The notes beneath the pieces are model-generated. The model saw only the letters and a program-made list of their open reading frames with translations. It did not search any database and was not told the DNA's origin. Of a stretch of DNA of 23,101 nucleotides, positions 8,364 through 15,555 are shown one piece after another. How positions within the stretch are numbered: the stretch's first letter is position 1; every line of letters starts with the position of its first letter. The stretch spans positions 1 through 23,101 of the forward strand of contig JBMNNU010000013.1 in the NCBI GenBank assembly GCA_050942695.1, written 5' to 3'. This DNA is from JBMNNU01 sp050942695. GTDB lineage: Bacteria > Chloroflexota > UBA6077. The translations under genes were made by a program, and so were the position numbers.

Positions 8364-8403
8364 GCGAGCGAGCCTCGCTGAGCACCCTCGTATTGCACGC
8401 ACC

Positions 8404-8421
8404 GCACCGAAAGGACGGTGC
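8404..8421. other. small hairpin downstream of the DJ-1/PfpI gene
   Basis: GCACCG-aaagga-CGGTGC gives a perfect 6-bp stem with a 6-nt loop, 40 nt after the stop codon. No U tract follows. It may be a weak terminator or an RNA-end stabiliser. Confidence 0.35.
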
Positions 8422-8464
8422 AGCTAGTCGCCCGAGGTCGCGTCTCCTCGCGCCATAGTACCGA

Positions 8465-8524
8465 GAGAGCACCCATCTCCTGGGCATCTTCATTGGCCAG
8501 ATGCTCGGAATGATGGGTGCTCTC
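8465..8524. repeat. long nested inverted repeat in the cyclase upstream region
   Basis: Outer arms 8465-8477 and 8512-8524 are perfect 13-bp complements (GAGAGCACCCATC / GATGGGTGCTCTC). Inside them a second stem pairs GCATCT (8484-8489) with AGATGC (8499-8504). It lies within the 475-bp non-coding stretch 8364-8838, which otherwise holds the cyclase promoter and operator and no gene I can support. Its role could be termination of upstream transcripts or protein binding. Confidence 0.55.
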
Positions 8525-8667
8525 GGCGTCGACTTCCTCCACTATTTTGGAATCCCTGCTTTGAGGCTGTTGAGCGAGCACTCCTCAGCGTTACCCCTCC
8601 CCTGTCTGAAATATTCGGCCCGCTTACAGAAAAATGGGAAACTCGAAGATTCCGGCAGATCGGAAGC

Positions 8668-8696
8668 TTGACAATGGTTGAAGAAGATAGTACCAT
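8668..8696 (+). promoter_or_regulatory. sigma70-type promoter of the cyclase gene
   Basis: TTGACA (8668-8673), a 17-bp spacer and TACCAT (8691-8696). The architecture is the same as the iclR operon promoter, including the 10 bp between the -10 box and the operator that follows. The predicted start near 8703 leaves a leader of about 135 nt. Confidence 0.65.
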
Positions 8697-8706
8697 GGCG
8701 CTCAGT

Positions 8707-8727
8707 ATATCGTGCATCGTTCGAAAT
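8707..8727 (+). promoter_or_regulatory. proposed IclR operator 2, in the cyclase leader
   Basis: Half sites ATATCG and CGAAAT separated by 9 bp, with core GTGCATCGTTC. It matches operator 1 at 18 of 21 positions when both are read along their transcripts, and sits at the same +5 to +25 position. One half site has a single change from perfect symmetry. Confidence 0.65.
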
Positions 8728-8838
8728 ACCAGACAAACATTTGTGTCTTCGGCTGGGTGCTTGGTTGCCTTGGACTCCGCCCCGCTCTAAATTGTGGCTT
8801 CCGGAGAGTGGGATTGGCATCTTAAAGGAGGTAGTTTC

Positions 8839-9729
8839 ATGGCATCTGGAGAGACGCGAGAGGGCCGGCAAGTGTGCGCGGGGGACATTCGACCCTTTGG
8901 GGGGATCCCGGCGCCGCAGGTTACGCCCGAACTGTTGTCACTGGTCCGAACTGGGCAGGTCTACAGCCTGGAGCAGATTCTAGAGCCCGGGATCCCTTAC
9001 TGGGCAGGACATCCCCCACTCGTCATTGCCCCGTACGTCCGTCACGGAGACATGCCGGAACTGGAGCCCGCGTCGGTTGGGAACGAGATCACCACCATTC
9101 CCATGCACGGATGCACTCACATTGATGCGCTGTGCCATGTTGGGAAATGGGTGGACGGAGAGATCCAACTGTATGGAGGGGTCAAGGTCAAGGATGTGAT
9201 GAGTAACAGCGGCTACGCTGCTTACGGAGCAGAGAACTTCCCTCCCATAATCCTGCGGGGTGTTCTCCTCGACGTTGCCTCCGACCACGGTGTCGATGTG
9301 TTGCCCGACAGCTATGGGATCACGGGGGATGACCTTGAGCATTGCGCCAGGGCGCAGGGTGTGGAGATCCGTGAGCGTACGGCGGTGCTGATCCGCACCG
9401 GTTTCTCCAAATACTGGCGCACCGACAATGCTCGGTTCTCCCTTAAAGGCGCTGGACCCAATATCGACGGCGCGCGCTACCTGGCGGAACGCAAGATCGC
9501 GCTGGTAGGTTCCGATACCGAGGCCGTCGAGCAGTGGCCTTTCGATCCTAACGGCCCACCGCTTCCGGTCCACACCTATCTGATCGCGGAGCATGGAATA
9601 ACCCATGTGGAGAGTCTCTATTTAGACCGCTTAGCCACAGACCGCGTGTACGAGTTTCTGTTCATCGCACTGCCTCTGCGGATCAGAGGCGCCACCGGTT
9701 CTCAGATCCATCCCATCGCCATAGCATAG
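8839..9729 (+). CDS. cyclase-family metal-dependent hydrolase (kynurenine formamidase/isatin hydrolase-like)
   Basis: A 296-residue protein of the Cyclase (PF04199-type) superfamily, longer than bacterial kynurenine formamidases (about 210) but normal for the larger subgroup. The metal-binding signature is HGCTHIDALCH (residues 90-100), a variant of HxGTHxDxPxH. GIPYWAGHPP precedes it, and HTYLIAEHGITHVES is the usual C-terminal signature with further active-site residues. Family members hydrolyse amide, lactam or lactone-type bonds using Zn or Mn. ATG 8839 is preceded by AAAGGAGG at 7 nt; an ATG at 8794 lacks such a site. It is the first gene behind its own IclR-type promoter/operator and 130 bp upstream of the zinc dehydrogenase, so opening of a cyclic intermediate of the imported compound is a fair guess. 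Confidence 0.88.
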   Translation: MASGETREGRQVCAGDIRPFGGIPAPQVTPELLSLVRTGQVYSLEQILEPGIPYWAGHPPLVIAPYVRHGDMPELEPASVGNEITTIPMHGCTHIDALCHVGKWVDGEIQLYGGVKVKDVMSNSGYAAYGAENFPPIILRGVLLDVASDHGVDVLPDSYGITGDDLEHCARAQGVEIRERTAVLIRTGFSKYWRTDNARFSLKGAGPNIDGARYLAERKIALVGSDTEAVEQWPFDPNGPPLPVHTYLIAEHGITHVESLYLDRLATDRVYEFLFIALPLRIRGATGSQIHPIAIA

Positions 9730-9859
9730 TGTATAGCCTGCGTTCACAGCGAAGCATCGGCCAGGAGCTCTAGCCTATTCGATCTCTGGCAATTGTCAGA
9801 GCGCTACGCCCGGCTGGGGCTGTTCCTGATGCCGAAATATTGGGAAGGAGACAAGAGTC

Positions 9860-10930
9860 ATGCGAGCAGCCGTTTGGTATGGGAGACGTGATACACGAGT
9901 GGTAGATGTTCCAGAGCCTCCAAGCCCCGGCCCCGGCGAAGTCAAGATCAAGATTGCTTGGGCTGGCGTATGCGGAACGGATCTCCACGAGTATGCCGCG
10001 GGGCCGATCTTCATGCCTATTAAGCCCCATCCTCTGACTGGCAAGTGCGCCCCGCTCATTCAGGGTCACGAATTTAGCGGAGTAATCGTGGAAGTTGGTC
10101 CTGGTGTCGAGGGCTTCAAGCCCGGCGACCGAGTGACGGCGGATTCCGCAACCTGGTGTGGCACTTGCTGGGCGTGCCAGCGCCGCGAGTTCAGCCTTTG
10201 CGAAAATGCTGCATTCCTCGGACTCGGGCGAGATGGTGTGTTCGCCGAGTACGTGACGATGCCTGCAGGGGGGGTTTTTCACATTCCTCCGGAACTGTCG
10301 CTGGAGAAGGCTTCGTTTTGCGAGCCGCTTGCGGTTGCCGTACACGCACTACGGCGAGGTAGGATGGTGCCGGGCGAAACCGTCCTGGTGATCGGTGCCG
10401 GCAACCAAGGGTTGCTCACCTGGCAGATCCTCAAGAACTCCCCTGCCCACAAGGTCTTCGTTGCTTCTCGAAAGGGTGCGAGGTCTGCCGTAGCCAGGCA
10501 GTTGGGAGCAGAGGTGCTAGATCCAACCGAGATTGACGTTGCCGCCGAAGTCAGGAAGCGAACAGATGGGATTGGCGTCGACATCGCTATTGAGGCGGCT
10601 GGCCGTCCAGAGACCGTTGCGTTGGCTTTTCGAGCGACGCGCACGCTCGGTCGAGTCGTGGAGGTTGGCATCTTTGAGGAGCCAGTCACCTACGATATGA
10701 ATGAACTGGTGTTTAAGGAAAGGGAACATATTGGGATATTCAATAACGGTGGAGAGATTCCGCAGGCGATCCAATTGCTCGCCGATGGCCGCGTCGACCC
10801 GACCCCGTTGATCAGCAACCGGATCTCGTTGGAGGAGGTGGTGGAGAAAGGCCTCGAGGAGTGTGTGGTCAACAAGCGATCTAACGTGAAAGTTATTGTC
10901 AACTGCAACGAGGACCTGCGCGATCTCTAA
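9860..10930 (+). CDS. zinc-dependent alcohol dehydrogenase, MDR superfamily (butanediol/sorbitol/threonine dehydrogenase-like)
   Basis: A 356-residue cytoplasmic dehydrogenase. Catalytic zinc ligands are Cys38 (VCGTDLHEY), His70-Glu71 (GHEFSG) and Glu155 (CEPLAVA). The structural zinc site is complete: Cys100, Cys103, Cys106 and Cys114. The Rossmann NAD(H) loop is VIGAGNQG (178-184), where the usual xGxGxxG is slightly altered. The segment AAGPIFMPIKPHPLTG resembles that of 2,3-butanediol dehydrogenases. GGAAGGAG lies 9 nt before the ATG. It probably follows the cyclase gene in one transcript; no terminator is seen in the 130-bp gap. The exact alcohol substrate is unknown. Confidence 0.92.
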   Translation: MRAAVWYGRRDTRVVDVPEPPSPGPGEVKIKIAWAGVCGTDLHEYAAGPIFMPIKPHPLTGKCAPLIQGHEFSGVIVEVGPGVEGFKPGDRVTADSATWCGTCWACQRREFSLCENAAFLGLGRDGVFAEYVTMPAGGVFHIPPELSLEKASFCEPLAVAVHALRRGRMVPGETVLVIGAGNQGLLTWQILKNSPAHKVFVASRKGARSAVARQLGAEVLDPTEIDVAAEVRKRTDGIGVDIAIEAAGRPETVALAFRATRTLGRVVEVGIFEEPVTYDMNELVFKEREHIGIFNNGGEIPQAIQLLADGRVDPTPLISNRISLEEVVEKGLEECVVNKRSNVKVIVNCNEDLRDL

Positions 10931-10956
10931 GAGCTCCGTTCAATTAAATTCCTGAC

Positions 10957-11030
10957 GTAGGGTGGGGGTTGTCCCCTGTCGCCTCTTGGTGAACGAGAGC
11001 CAAACGGTAGAGGATAAACCCCTACCCTAC
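10957..11030. repeat. CGTAGGG-type palindromic intergenic repeat, copy A
   Basis: Arms GTAGGGTGGGGGTT (10957-10970) and AACCCCTACCCTAC (11017-11030) pair at 13 of 14 positions. A smaller inner stem (CCTC, TTGG with CCAA, GAGG) would fold between them. The right arm, inverted, matches the left part of the element at 18469-18546 at about 18 of 20 positions, so both belong to one repeat family. It lies between the zinc dehydrogenase and the hydroxyacid dehydrogenase and could attenuate read-through. Confidence 0.75.
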
Positions 11031-11126
11031 TTGAGGAACCGCGCACTAAGAGTACCTTTCTAGTAGATAGAGTCCTGGTGGAGCAGCGAGGCAATTCGAG
11101 CGGGACTTGGATTGGGCGGAATAACG

Positions 11127-12104
11127 TTGGCATTCACTGTAGTAATCACCGATGCTGAATTCCCCAGTGTCCAGCCGGAAACTGAAGTTCTGGCCAGGAT
11201 TGGCGCAACTGTGCTGGTGGGGAACTGTCGGACGCCGGAGGATGTGCTGGAGGTTGCACGCGACGCCGACGGTTTGCTAGTTCAGTATGCGCCCATCACT
11301 CAGGAGGTGATTGCGAGGCTACGAAAGTGTCGCGTCATAGCTCGATACGGTGTTGGGGTGGACACGATAGATGTGGCAGCGGCCACACGGGCAGGAATAG
11401 CTGTCTGCAACGTGACCGGCTACTGCGTCGACGAGGTCTCGGAACATGTTCTCGCCCTCCTCCTGGCCTGCGCCAGGCATATCCCACAGCTCAATTCTTC
11501 AGTCAAGGCGGGGAGATGGGATGTAACTCAAATCGCTCCCAAGATCGAGCGAGTGGCCGGGCAGCACCTGGGTCTTATCGGTTTTGGAGAGATCGCTCGT
11601 GCTGTGGCCGCTAAAGCTCAGGCATTGGTATTGAAAGTAAAGGCATTTGATCCCTTCGTAGACGGTGCAGCCATGTCGGCTCTGGGCGTCGAGAAGGTCG
11701 ATGAGATCACCTGCCTCCTCCAAACTAGTGATTTTGTCTCCATACATGTCCCACTGTCTCCCTCCACATACCACCTAATCAGCCGCAGGGAACTAGCTTC
11801 CATGAAGGCCACAGCCTATCTTCTGAACACTTCACGCGGCTCATTAATCGACGAGGATGCTCTATACGACGCCCTGGTTAATGGCACTATCGGTGGGGCA
11901 GCCCTAGACGTGCTGGAGATAGAGCCTCCCAGTCGTGACAATCCCCTGCTGGAGTTGGAGAACGTCATCTTTACCCCTCATGCCGCCTACTACTCTCTTA
12001 CCTCCCTGTTGGCACTTCAGACTAGGGCCGCCGAGGCAGTGGCCGCCGTGTTGATGGGAGAAACCCCAAGGTCGCTAGTGAACCCCGACGTCTTGCTCAG
12101 ATAG
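11127..12104 (+). CDS. D-isomer-specific 2-hydroxyacid dehydrogenase (CtBP/phosphoglycerate dehydrogenase-like)
   Basis: A 325-residue NAD-dependent enzyme that interconverts a D-2-hydroxyacid and its 2-oxoacid. The NAD loop is LGLIGFGEIARAV (149-160; GFGEIA is a variant of GxGxxG). The catalytic triad can be placed at Arg237 (LNTSRGSLID), Glu266 (DVLEIEPP) and His285 (TPHAAYYS). Length and order fit the C-terminal-binding-protein subgroup. The start is uncertain: TTG 11127 gives MAFTVVITDAEFPS, which aligns with typical starts and has GGCGGA upstream; TTG 11112 would add five residues. It lies 196 bp after the zinc dehydrogenase with a palindromic repeat between, so it may be co-transcribed at a lower level. 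It could yield a 2-oxoacid for the oxidoreductase operon downstream, which is speculative. Confidence 0.9.
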   Translation: MAFTVVITDAEFPSVQPETEVLARIGATVLVGNCRTPEDVLEVARDADGLLVQYAPITQEVIARLRKCRVIARYGVGVDTIDVAAATRAGIAVCNVTGYCVDEVSEHVLALLLACARHIPQLNSSVKAGRWDVTQIAPKIERVAGQHLGLIGFGEIARAVAAKAQALVLKVKAFDPFVDGAAMSALGVEKVDEITCLLQTSDFVSIHVPLSPSTYHLISRRELASMKATAYLLNTSRGSLIDEDALYDALVNGTIGGAALDVLEIEPPSRDNPLLELENVIFTPHAAYYSLTSLLALQTRAAEAVAAVLMGETPRSLVNPDVLLR

Positions 12105-12215
12105 AGTGTCAGTACGTCTACTGCTCGTTGCAGGCACGGGTTCAATGTTACTGTCCTCCTACCTCAAGTATGGCGGACATTTTCCCTGAGCAGTGACAAT
12201 TCCTAATCAAACGGC

Positions 12216-12244
12216 TTGACAGGCCGGCGCGATAGGAGTATATG
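12216..12244 (+). promoter_or_regulatory. sigma70-type promoter of the GntR-type regulator gene
   Basis: TTGACA (12216-12221), a 17-bp spacer and TATATG (12239-12244). The start would be near 12251, giving a leader of about 80 nt. Confidence 0.65.
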
Positions 12245-12252
12245 ATATATCA
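12243..12252. promoter_or_regulatory. palindrome overlapping the -10 region, possible autoregulatory operator
   Basis: TGATATATCA is a perfect 10-bp palindrome that overlaps the end of the -10 box and the predicted start site. Binding there would block the promoter. I did not find a second copy before the oxidoreductase operon, so evidence for its use is positional only. Confidence 0.35.
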
Positions 12253-12329
12253 GATTTAATGCTTCGAACTTCGTGTTTCTTTTCCGGCATCTCCGACTGG
12301 CTATCTATCATGTTTCCAAAGGCGGCCTT

Positions 12330-13007
12330 ATGGCGAAATCGATCTTGCTGCATAACTACCCCGATCTAGGCGAGAAGGTGTACGAAGCTGTTCGGAACCA
12401 GATCGTCAACTGCGAACTGGCGCCGGGAAGCTCTCTTCCAGCCGGCGAGTTGGCTCGCCAATTGGGGGTGAGCCTCACCCCGGTAAGGGATGCCCTCAAC
12501 CGTTTGGCGGCGGAGGGATTAGTCGAAGACGTTGCCAGGAAGGGTTACTTTGTGGCCAGGTTGGACCCAGAGGATATCGTTGACCTGCTGGAAGCTCGCC
12601 GCCTAATCGAGCTGGCGGCTGCAGAAGCGGGGATCGAGATGCTCGATGCTTCCCAACTGGCGGAGATGCGCCGGCTCGTGGAGGAGATGGAGCAGCTTGT
12701 CGACCCTCAAGGGCGGTACATCGATTACGCCAAATTCAGTAAGCGGGACTCCCAGTTCCATCTGATGGTTGTGGGCAGCGCCGGCAGCAGGAGGCTTGTA
12801 GATGTCTACCGTCGGCTCAGCGTCCACGTCCATATCTACCGCAGGAATCTCGCCAGTAAGGCCCAGCACCCCGTGGGATTAACGGATGCTCGTGAGCATA
12901 GGGCTATACTGGAAGGTTTCGAATCCAAGAACCTTCCGGCGCTGAAGGCAGCGCTCAACCGGCACGTTAAACAGGTAACCAGATCTTTGACGGGTAGCAC
13001 TAGCTAG
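12330..13007 (+). CDS. GntR-family transcriptional regulator, FCD (FadR-like) subgroup
   Basis: A 225-residue regulator. Residues 12-78 form the winged helix-turn-helix (YEAVRNQIVNCELAPGSSLPAGELARQLGVSLTPVRDALNRLAAEGLVEDVARKGYFV), a textbook GntR N-terminus. Residues 80-220 form an all-helical FCD ligand-binding domain with EARRLIELAAAE, the metal/ligand-site Asp-x-x-x-His pattern in RDSQFHLMVV, and EHRAILEGFESKN near the end. ATG 12330 has AAAGGCGG just upstream; the frame is open to 12273 but the extra residues do not look conserved. FCD regulators usually sense organic acids. It sits between the hydroxyacid dehydrogenase and the 2-oxoacid oxidoreductase operon and could control either. Confidence 0.92.
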   Translation: MAKSILLHNYPDLGEKVYEAVRNQIVNCELAPGSSLPAGELARQLGVSLTPVRDALNRLAAEGLVEDVARKGYFVARLDPEDIVDLLEARRLIELAAAEAGIEMLDASQLAEMRRLVEEMEQLVDPQGRYIDYAKFSKRDSQFHLMVVGSAGSRRLVDVYRRLSVHVHIYRRNLASKAQHPVGLTDAREHRAILEGFESKNLPALKAALNRHVKQVTRSLTGSTS

Positions 13008-13018
13008 CCAATTTCACT

Positions 13019-13233
13019 CCCTCTCCCACCGCAGTGGGAGAGAACTAAAGACTCCCTCTCCCTATGGGAGAGGGTCGGGGTGAGGGCCCTCACTCTGGCG
13101 ACCAAGAGTTCCCCCTCACCCCGCGACGCGAGCGAGCACAGCGTTGCGGTCACGCCTCTGCCTCGGGGAGAGGGAACTCGGCATCTCCCTCAGGAAGAGG
13201 AAACCCGGCGGCTCCCCTCTCCGAAGCGGGGAG
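13019..13233. repeat. cluster of GC-rich hairpin repeats (CCCTCTCCC/GGGAGAGGG type)
   Basis: At least four inverted repeats are packed between gntR and the kor operon. They are CTCTCCCAC/GTGGGAGAG (13021-13042), CCCTCTCCC/GGGAGAGGG (13054-13074), CGGGGTGAGGG/CCCTCACCCCG (13076-13123, 11 bp perfect) and CTCCCC/GGGGAG (13212-13233). Such CTCTCCC intergenic repeats occur in many bacterial genomes. The 269-bp gap 13008-13276 holds no other gene and no clear -10/-35 pair. Confidence 0.8.
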
Positions 13234-13276
13234 GTTGTAGGGATGTGAGGTCCCAATACCACAATGGAGGAACGAG

Positions 13277-13531
13277 GTGGCTCCAAAGGTCAAGACCCAG
13301 CACCGAATCGTGGTGAACCACAACTACTGCACGGGCTGCACTAACTGCATCGAGTTCTGCCCTCAGCAGGTGTTAGCTAAAGACACCAAGCTGAACAAGA
13401 AGGGTATCTACGCTCCAGTGGTCGTAGCCATAGAGAAATGCACAGGCTGTAAGCTGTGCGAGATGTTCTGTGGCAACTTCGCCATAGCGGTTGGCGCTGT
13501 GCCCGGTACAGACAAGGAAGGTGAAGTCTAA
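13277..13531 (+). CDS. korD: 2-oxoacid:ferredoxin oxidoreductase delta subunit, 2[4Fe-4S] ferredoxin-like (KorD-type)
   Basis: An 84-residue iron-sulfur protein. The first cluster motif is Cys18-x2-Cys21-x2-Cys24-x3-Cys28-Pro; the second is Cys55-x2-Cys58-x2-Cys61-x3-Cys65, followed by Gly instead of the usual Pro. It would pass electrons from the TPP-containing subunit to external ferredoxin. GTG 13277 is the start, with GGAGG 6-7 nt upstream. Its TAA overlaps the ATG of the alpha subunit by one base, which indicates coupling. The gene symbol rests on order and family; KorD-, VorD- and IorA-like delta domains are similar. Confidence 0.88.
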   Translation: MAPKVKTQHRIVVNHNYCTGCTNCIEFCPQQVLAKDTKLNKKGIYAPVVVAIEKCTGCKLCEMFCGNFAIAVGAVPGTDKEGEV

Positions 13532-14679
13532 TGGCTAATCCCAGGCTTCTAACCGGCGTTCATTTGATGCAAGGCCAGCAGGCATGCGCCGAAGGCGCTC
13601 TGGCCGCAGGGTGCAACCTCTTTGCAGGCTATCCTATCAGCCCGGCTACTGAAATCGCCGAGGCCATGGCGCGGCGTTTACCACAGGCGGGCGGCATCTA
13701 CGTCCAGGGTGCCGATGAACTGGACTCTCTAACCATCGTTATCGGCTCGGTTTGGGGCGGTTTCAAGTCCATGACCGCTACCTCCGGCAACGGCATCTGC
13801 CTTATGCAGGAGAACATCGGATATGCCGCCATGACTGAGACCCCGTGCGTCATCGTCGACATGATGAGGGCGGGACCGGGCACCGGCATCGCCACCAAGA
13901 GCGCTCAGGGCGATATCTACCAGGTGCGCTTCGGCAGCAACGGCGATTACTCTGTAATAGCGCTAGCCCCAGAGTCACCCCAGGAGATGTTCGACCTCAC
14001 CGTTGAGGCCTTCAACCTTGCCGAGGAGTACCGTACACCGGTCTTCATCCTGGGCGACGAGATCCTGTCCAATCTCAGGGAGAAGGTCGTGATCCCCGCC
14101 GAGGTGAAGGTTGCCGAGCGGCGAAAGCCCGCCGAGCCTCCTAGCCCCTCCTTTAAGACCTGGGCTGTGCCCGCTGGGGAGTGGGTTGGCCCGATGCCAG
14201 CCTTCGGCCAGGGCTACCGGTTGGCCGTTTCCAGCTTCGCCCGCACGGCCGACGGCTCCCCCTCCCAGGCTTACAGTGTCCAGAAAGAGCTGGTGAACCG
14301 GCTGTGGAATAAGGTGGAGGCCAACTCCGATAAGCTGACTCGAGTAGAGGATGGCTACCTGGAAGATGCCGAGGTGCTGGTGATCGGCTTCGGCTCCGTT
14401 GCACGCTCGGTAAAGGCGGCTGTCCGCCAGGCTCGCGCTGAGGGACTTAAAGTCGGCTTCAGCCGGCTCATCGGCATCTGGCCTTTCCCTGACCAATATG
14501 TGAAACGGATCGGCAAAACCGTTAAGAAGGTCATCGTCGCCGAGATGAACATGGGTCGGGTCTATCGCGAGGTTCAACGCTGCCTTGGTGCGGACGCCGA
14601 GGTAGTCCTGTTTTCCAAACCAGGCGTCGACATGCATACCCCCGCGGAGATCGTGGACGAGATAAGGAAGGTGATCTAA
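13531..14679 (+). CDS. korA: 2-oxoacid:ferredoxin oxidoreductase alpha subunit (KorA-type)
   Basis: A 382-residue catalytic subunit of the pyruvate/2-oxoglutarate:ferredoxin oxidoreductase superfamily, full length for KorA. GNQACAEGA-type start GQQACAEGALAAGCNLFAGYPISPATEI is the pyrimidine-binding domain of the TPP enzyme. QGADELDSLTIVIGSVWGGFKSMTATSGNGICLMQE carries the conserved Glu and the TSG loop. MRAGPGTGIATKSAQGDIYQVRFGSNGD is typical of KorA. The C-terminal transketolase-like domain holds VLVIGFGSVARSVKAAVRQARAEGLKVG and LIGIWPFP. With the beta subunit it forms the active site that oxidatively decarboxylates a 2-oxoacid to acyl-CoA. 2-Oxoglutarate is favoured by the neighbouring glutamate dehydrogenase and succinyl-CoA-synthetase-like genes, but branched-chain or aromatic 2-oxoacids are not excluded. 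Confidence 0.93.
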   Translation: MANPRLLTGVHLMQGQQACAEGALAAGCNLFAGYPISPATEIAEAMARRLPQAGGIYVQGADELDSLTIVIGSVWGGFKSMTATSGNGICLMQENIGYAAMTETPCVIVDMMRAGPGTGIATKSAQGDIYQVRFGSNGDYSVIALAPESPQEMFDLTVEAFNLAEEYRTPVFILGDEILSNLREKVVIPAEVKVAERRKPAEPPSPSFKTWAVPAGEWVGPMPAFGQGYRLAVSSFARTADGSPSQAYSVQKELVNRLWNKVEANSDKLTRVEDGYLEDAEVLVIGFGSVARSVKAAVRQARAEGLKVGFSRLIGIWPFPDQYVKRIGKTVKKVIVAEMNMGRVYREVQRCLGADAEVVLFSKPGVDMHTPAEIVDEIRKVI

Positions 14680-15555
14680 GTGGCAGAGGCTCCTGTAATG
14701 AAAACCGAGGAACCGGAGGTGCTGGAGCACCCCGCCATCAAGTACTTCCGTTTTGGAGCTCCCGGCAGCCCCCACATCTGGTGCCAGGGTTGCGGCATCG
14801 GGCAGATCTGGTACTACACCGCAATGGCCATCGACGAGTTGGGGCTGGACCCCAACAGCGTCGTATGGGTCGGCGGCAGCGGCTGCACCGGCCGTATGTG
14901 CACCTACTGGAAGTACGATTATATGCACACCCTTCACGGCCGCCCTTTGGGATTTGCCACCGGTATTAAGCTGGCCAACCCCGAGCTTAAGGTGATTTGC
15001 CACATGGGGGACGGCGAGACTTCGGCCATCGGAGGCAACCATCTGATCCAGACCGCTCGTCGGAACGCCGACATAGCGGCTATCTGTGTGAACAACTACA
15101 CATACGGCATGACCGGTGGACAGTATTCTCCTACCACACCATCTGGCTCATTGTCCGCCACATCCCGCTATGGGCTGGTGGAGGACGCTTTCGACCTGTG
15201 CAAACTGGTGGCGGCAGCCGGAGGCTCTTACGTGGCCAGGGCAACTACCGCCAACCCCAGGGCCTGTATCAACTACATCAAGAAGGCCATTACCAAGAAG
15301 GGCTTCGGCTTTGTCGAGATCATCTCTCAGTGCCCCACCTTCTATGGTCGGAGCAACAAGCTGGGGGACGACAGCATCACCATGCTCGAGTGGATCAAGA
15401 AAGCCTTCGTTCGCAAGGAACAGTACGAGAAGATGAGCGCTGAGGAGCGTCAAGGCAAGCGTCCCTGGGGCGAGTTCGTGGACATCGAGCTTCCGGAGAC
15501 GGTCAGCGGCCTGCATGCTCTGGCTAAGGCTCAGCGGGAGGCGTACCGTGGCTAG
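14680..15555 (+). CDS. korB: 2-oxoacid:ferredoxin oxidoreductase beta subunit, TPP-binding (KorB-type)
   Basis: A 291-residue subunit carrying TPP and probably a [4Fe-4S] cluster. Cys35-x2-Cys38 (IWCQGCGIG) and Cys69 (GSGCTGRM) are the expected cluster ligands. The TPP diphosphate/Mg motif runs from GDGE (110-113) to NN (138-139), followed by YGMTGGQYSPTTPSG, which is highly typical of KorB. GTG 14680 directly follows the alpha subunit's TAA, with GGAAGG upstream. It belongs to the same cytoplasmic complex and acts on the acyl-TPP intermediate, passing electrons to the delta subunit or ferredoxin. Confidence 0.94.
   Translation: MAEAPVMKTEEPEVLEHPAIKYFRFGAPGSPHIWCQGCGIGQIWYYTAMAIDELGLDPNSVVWVGGSGCTGRMCTYWKYDYMHTLHGRPLGFATGIKLANPELKVICHMGDGETSAIGGNHLIQTARRNADIAAICVNNYTYGMTGGQYSPTTPSGSLSATSRYGLVEDAFDLCKLVAAAGGSYVARATTANPRACINYIKKAITKKGFGFVEIISQCPTFYGRSNKLGDDSITMLEWIKKAFVRKEQYEKMSAEERQGKRPWGEFVDIELPETVSGLHALAKAQREAYRG

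Noticed and set aside
7590..8402. 270-residue minus-strand frame opposite the DJ-1/PfpI gene
   Set aside because: The plus-strand gene has an ideal RBS and the nucleophile elbow. The antisense frame has neither an RBS nor motifs.
8460..8663. short hydrophobic plus-strand frame (HLLGIFIGQMLGMMGALGVDFL)
   Set aside because: It looks like a membrane segment, but the frame is short, has no RBS and overlaps the nested inverted repeat. Hydrophobic frames of this size arise by chance.
8980..9606. 208-residue minus-strand frame opposite the cyclase gene
   Set aside because: It is a shadow of a gene with a clear metal-binding signature.
13080..13316. 78-residue plus-strand frame between gntR and the kor operon
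   Set aside because: It is made of low-complexity hairpin repeats and overlaps the delta-subunit start in another frame.
13975..15042. 355-residue minus-strand frame opposite korA and korB
   Set aside because: It is opened by the codon bias of the GC-rich genes on the other strand. KorA and KorB motifs are intact there, and the antisense product has no family features.
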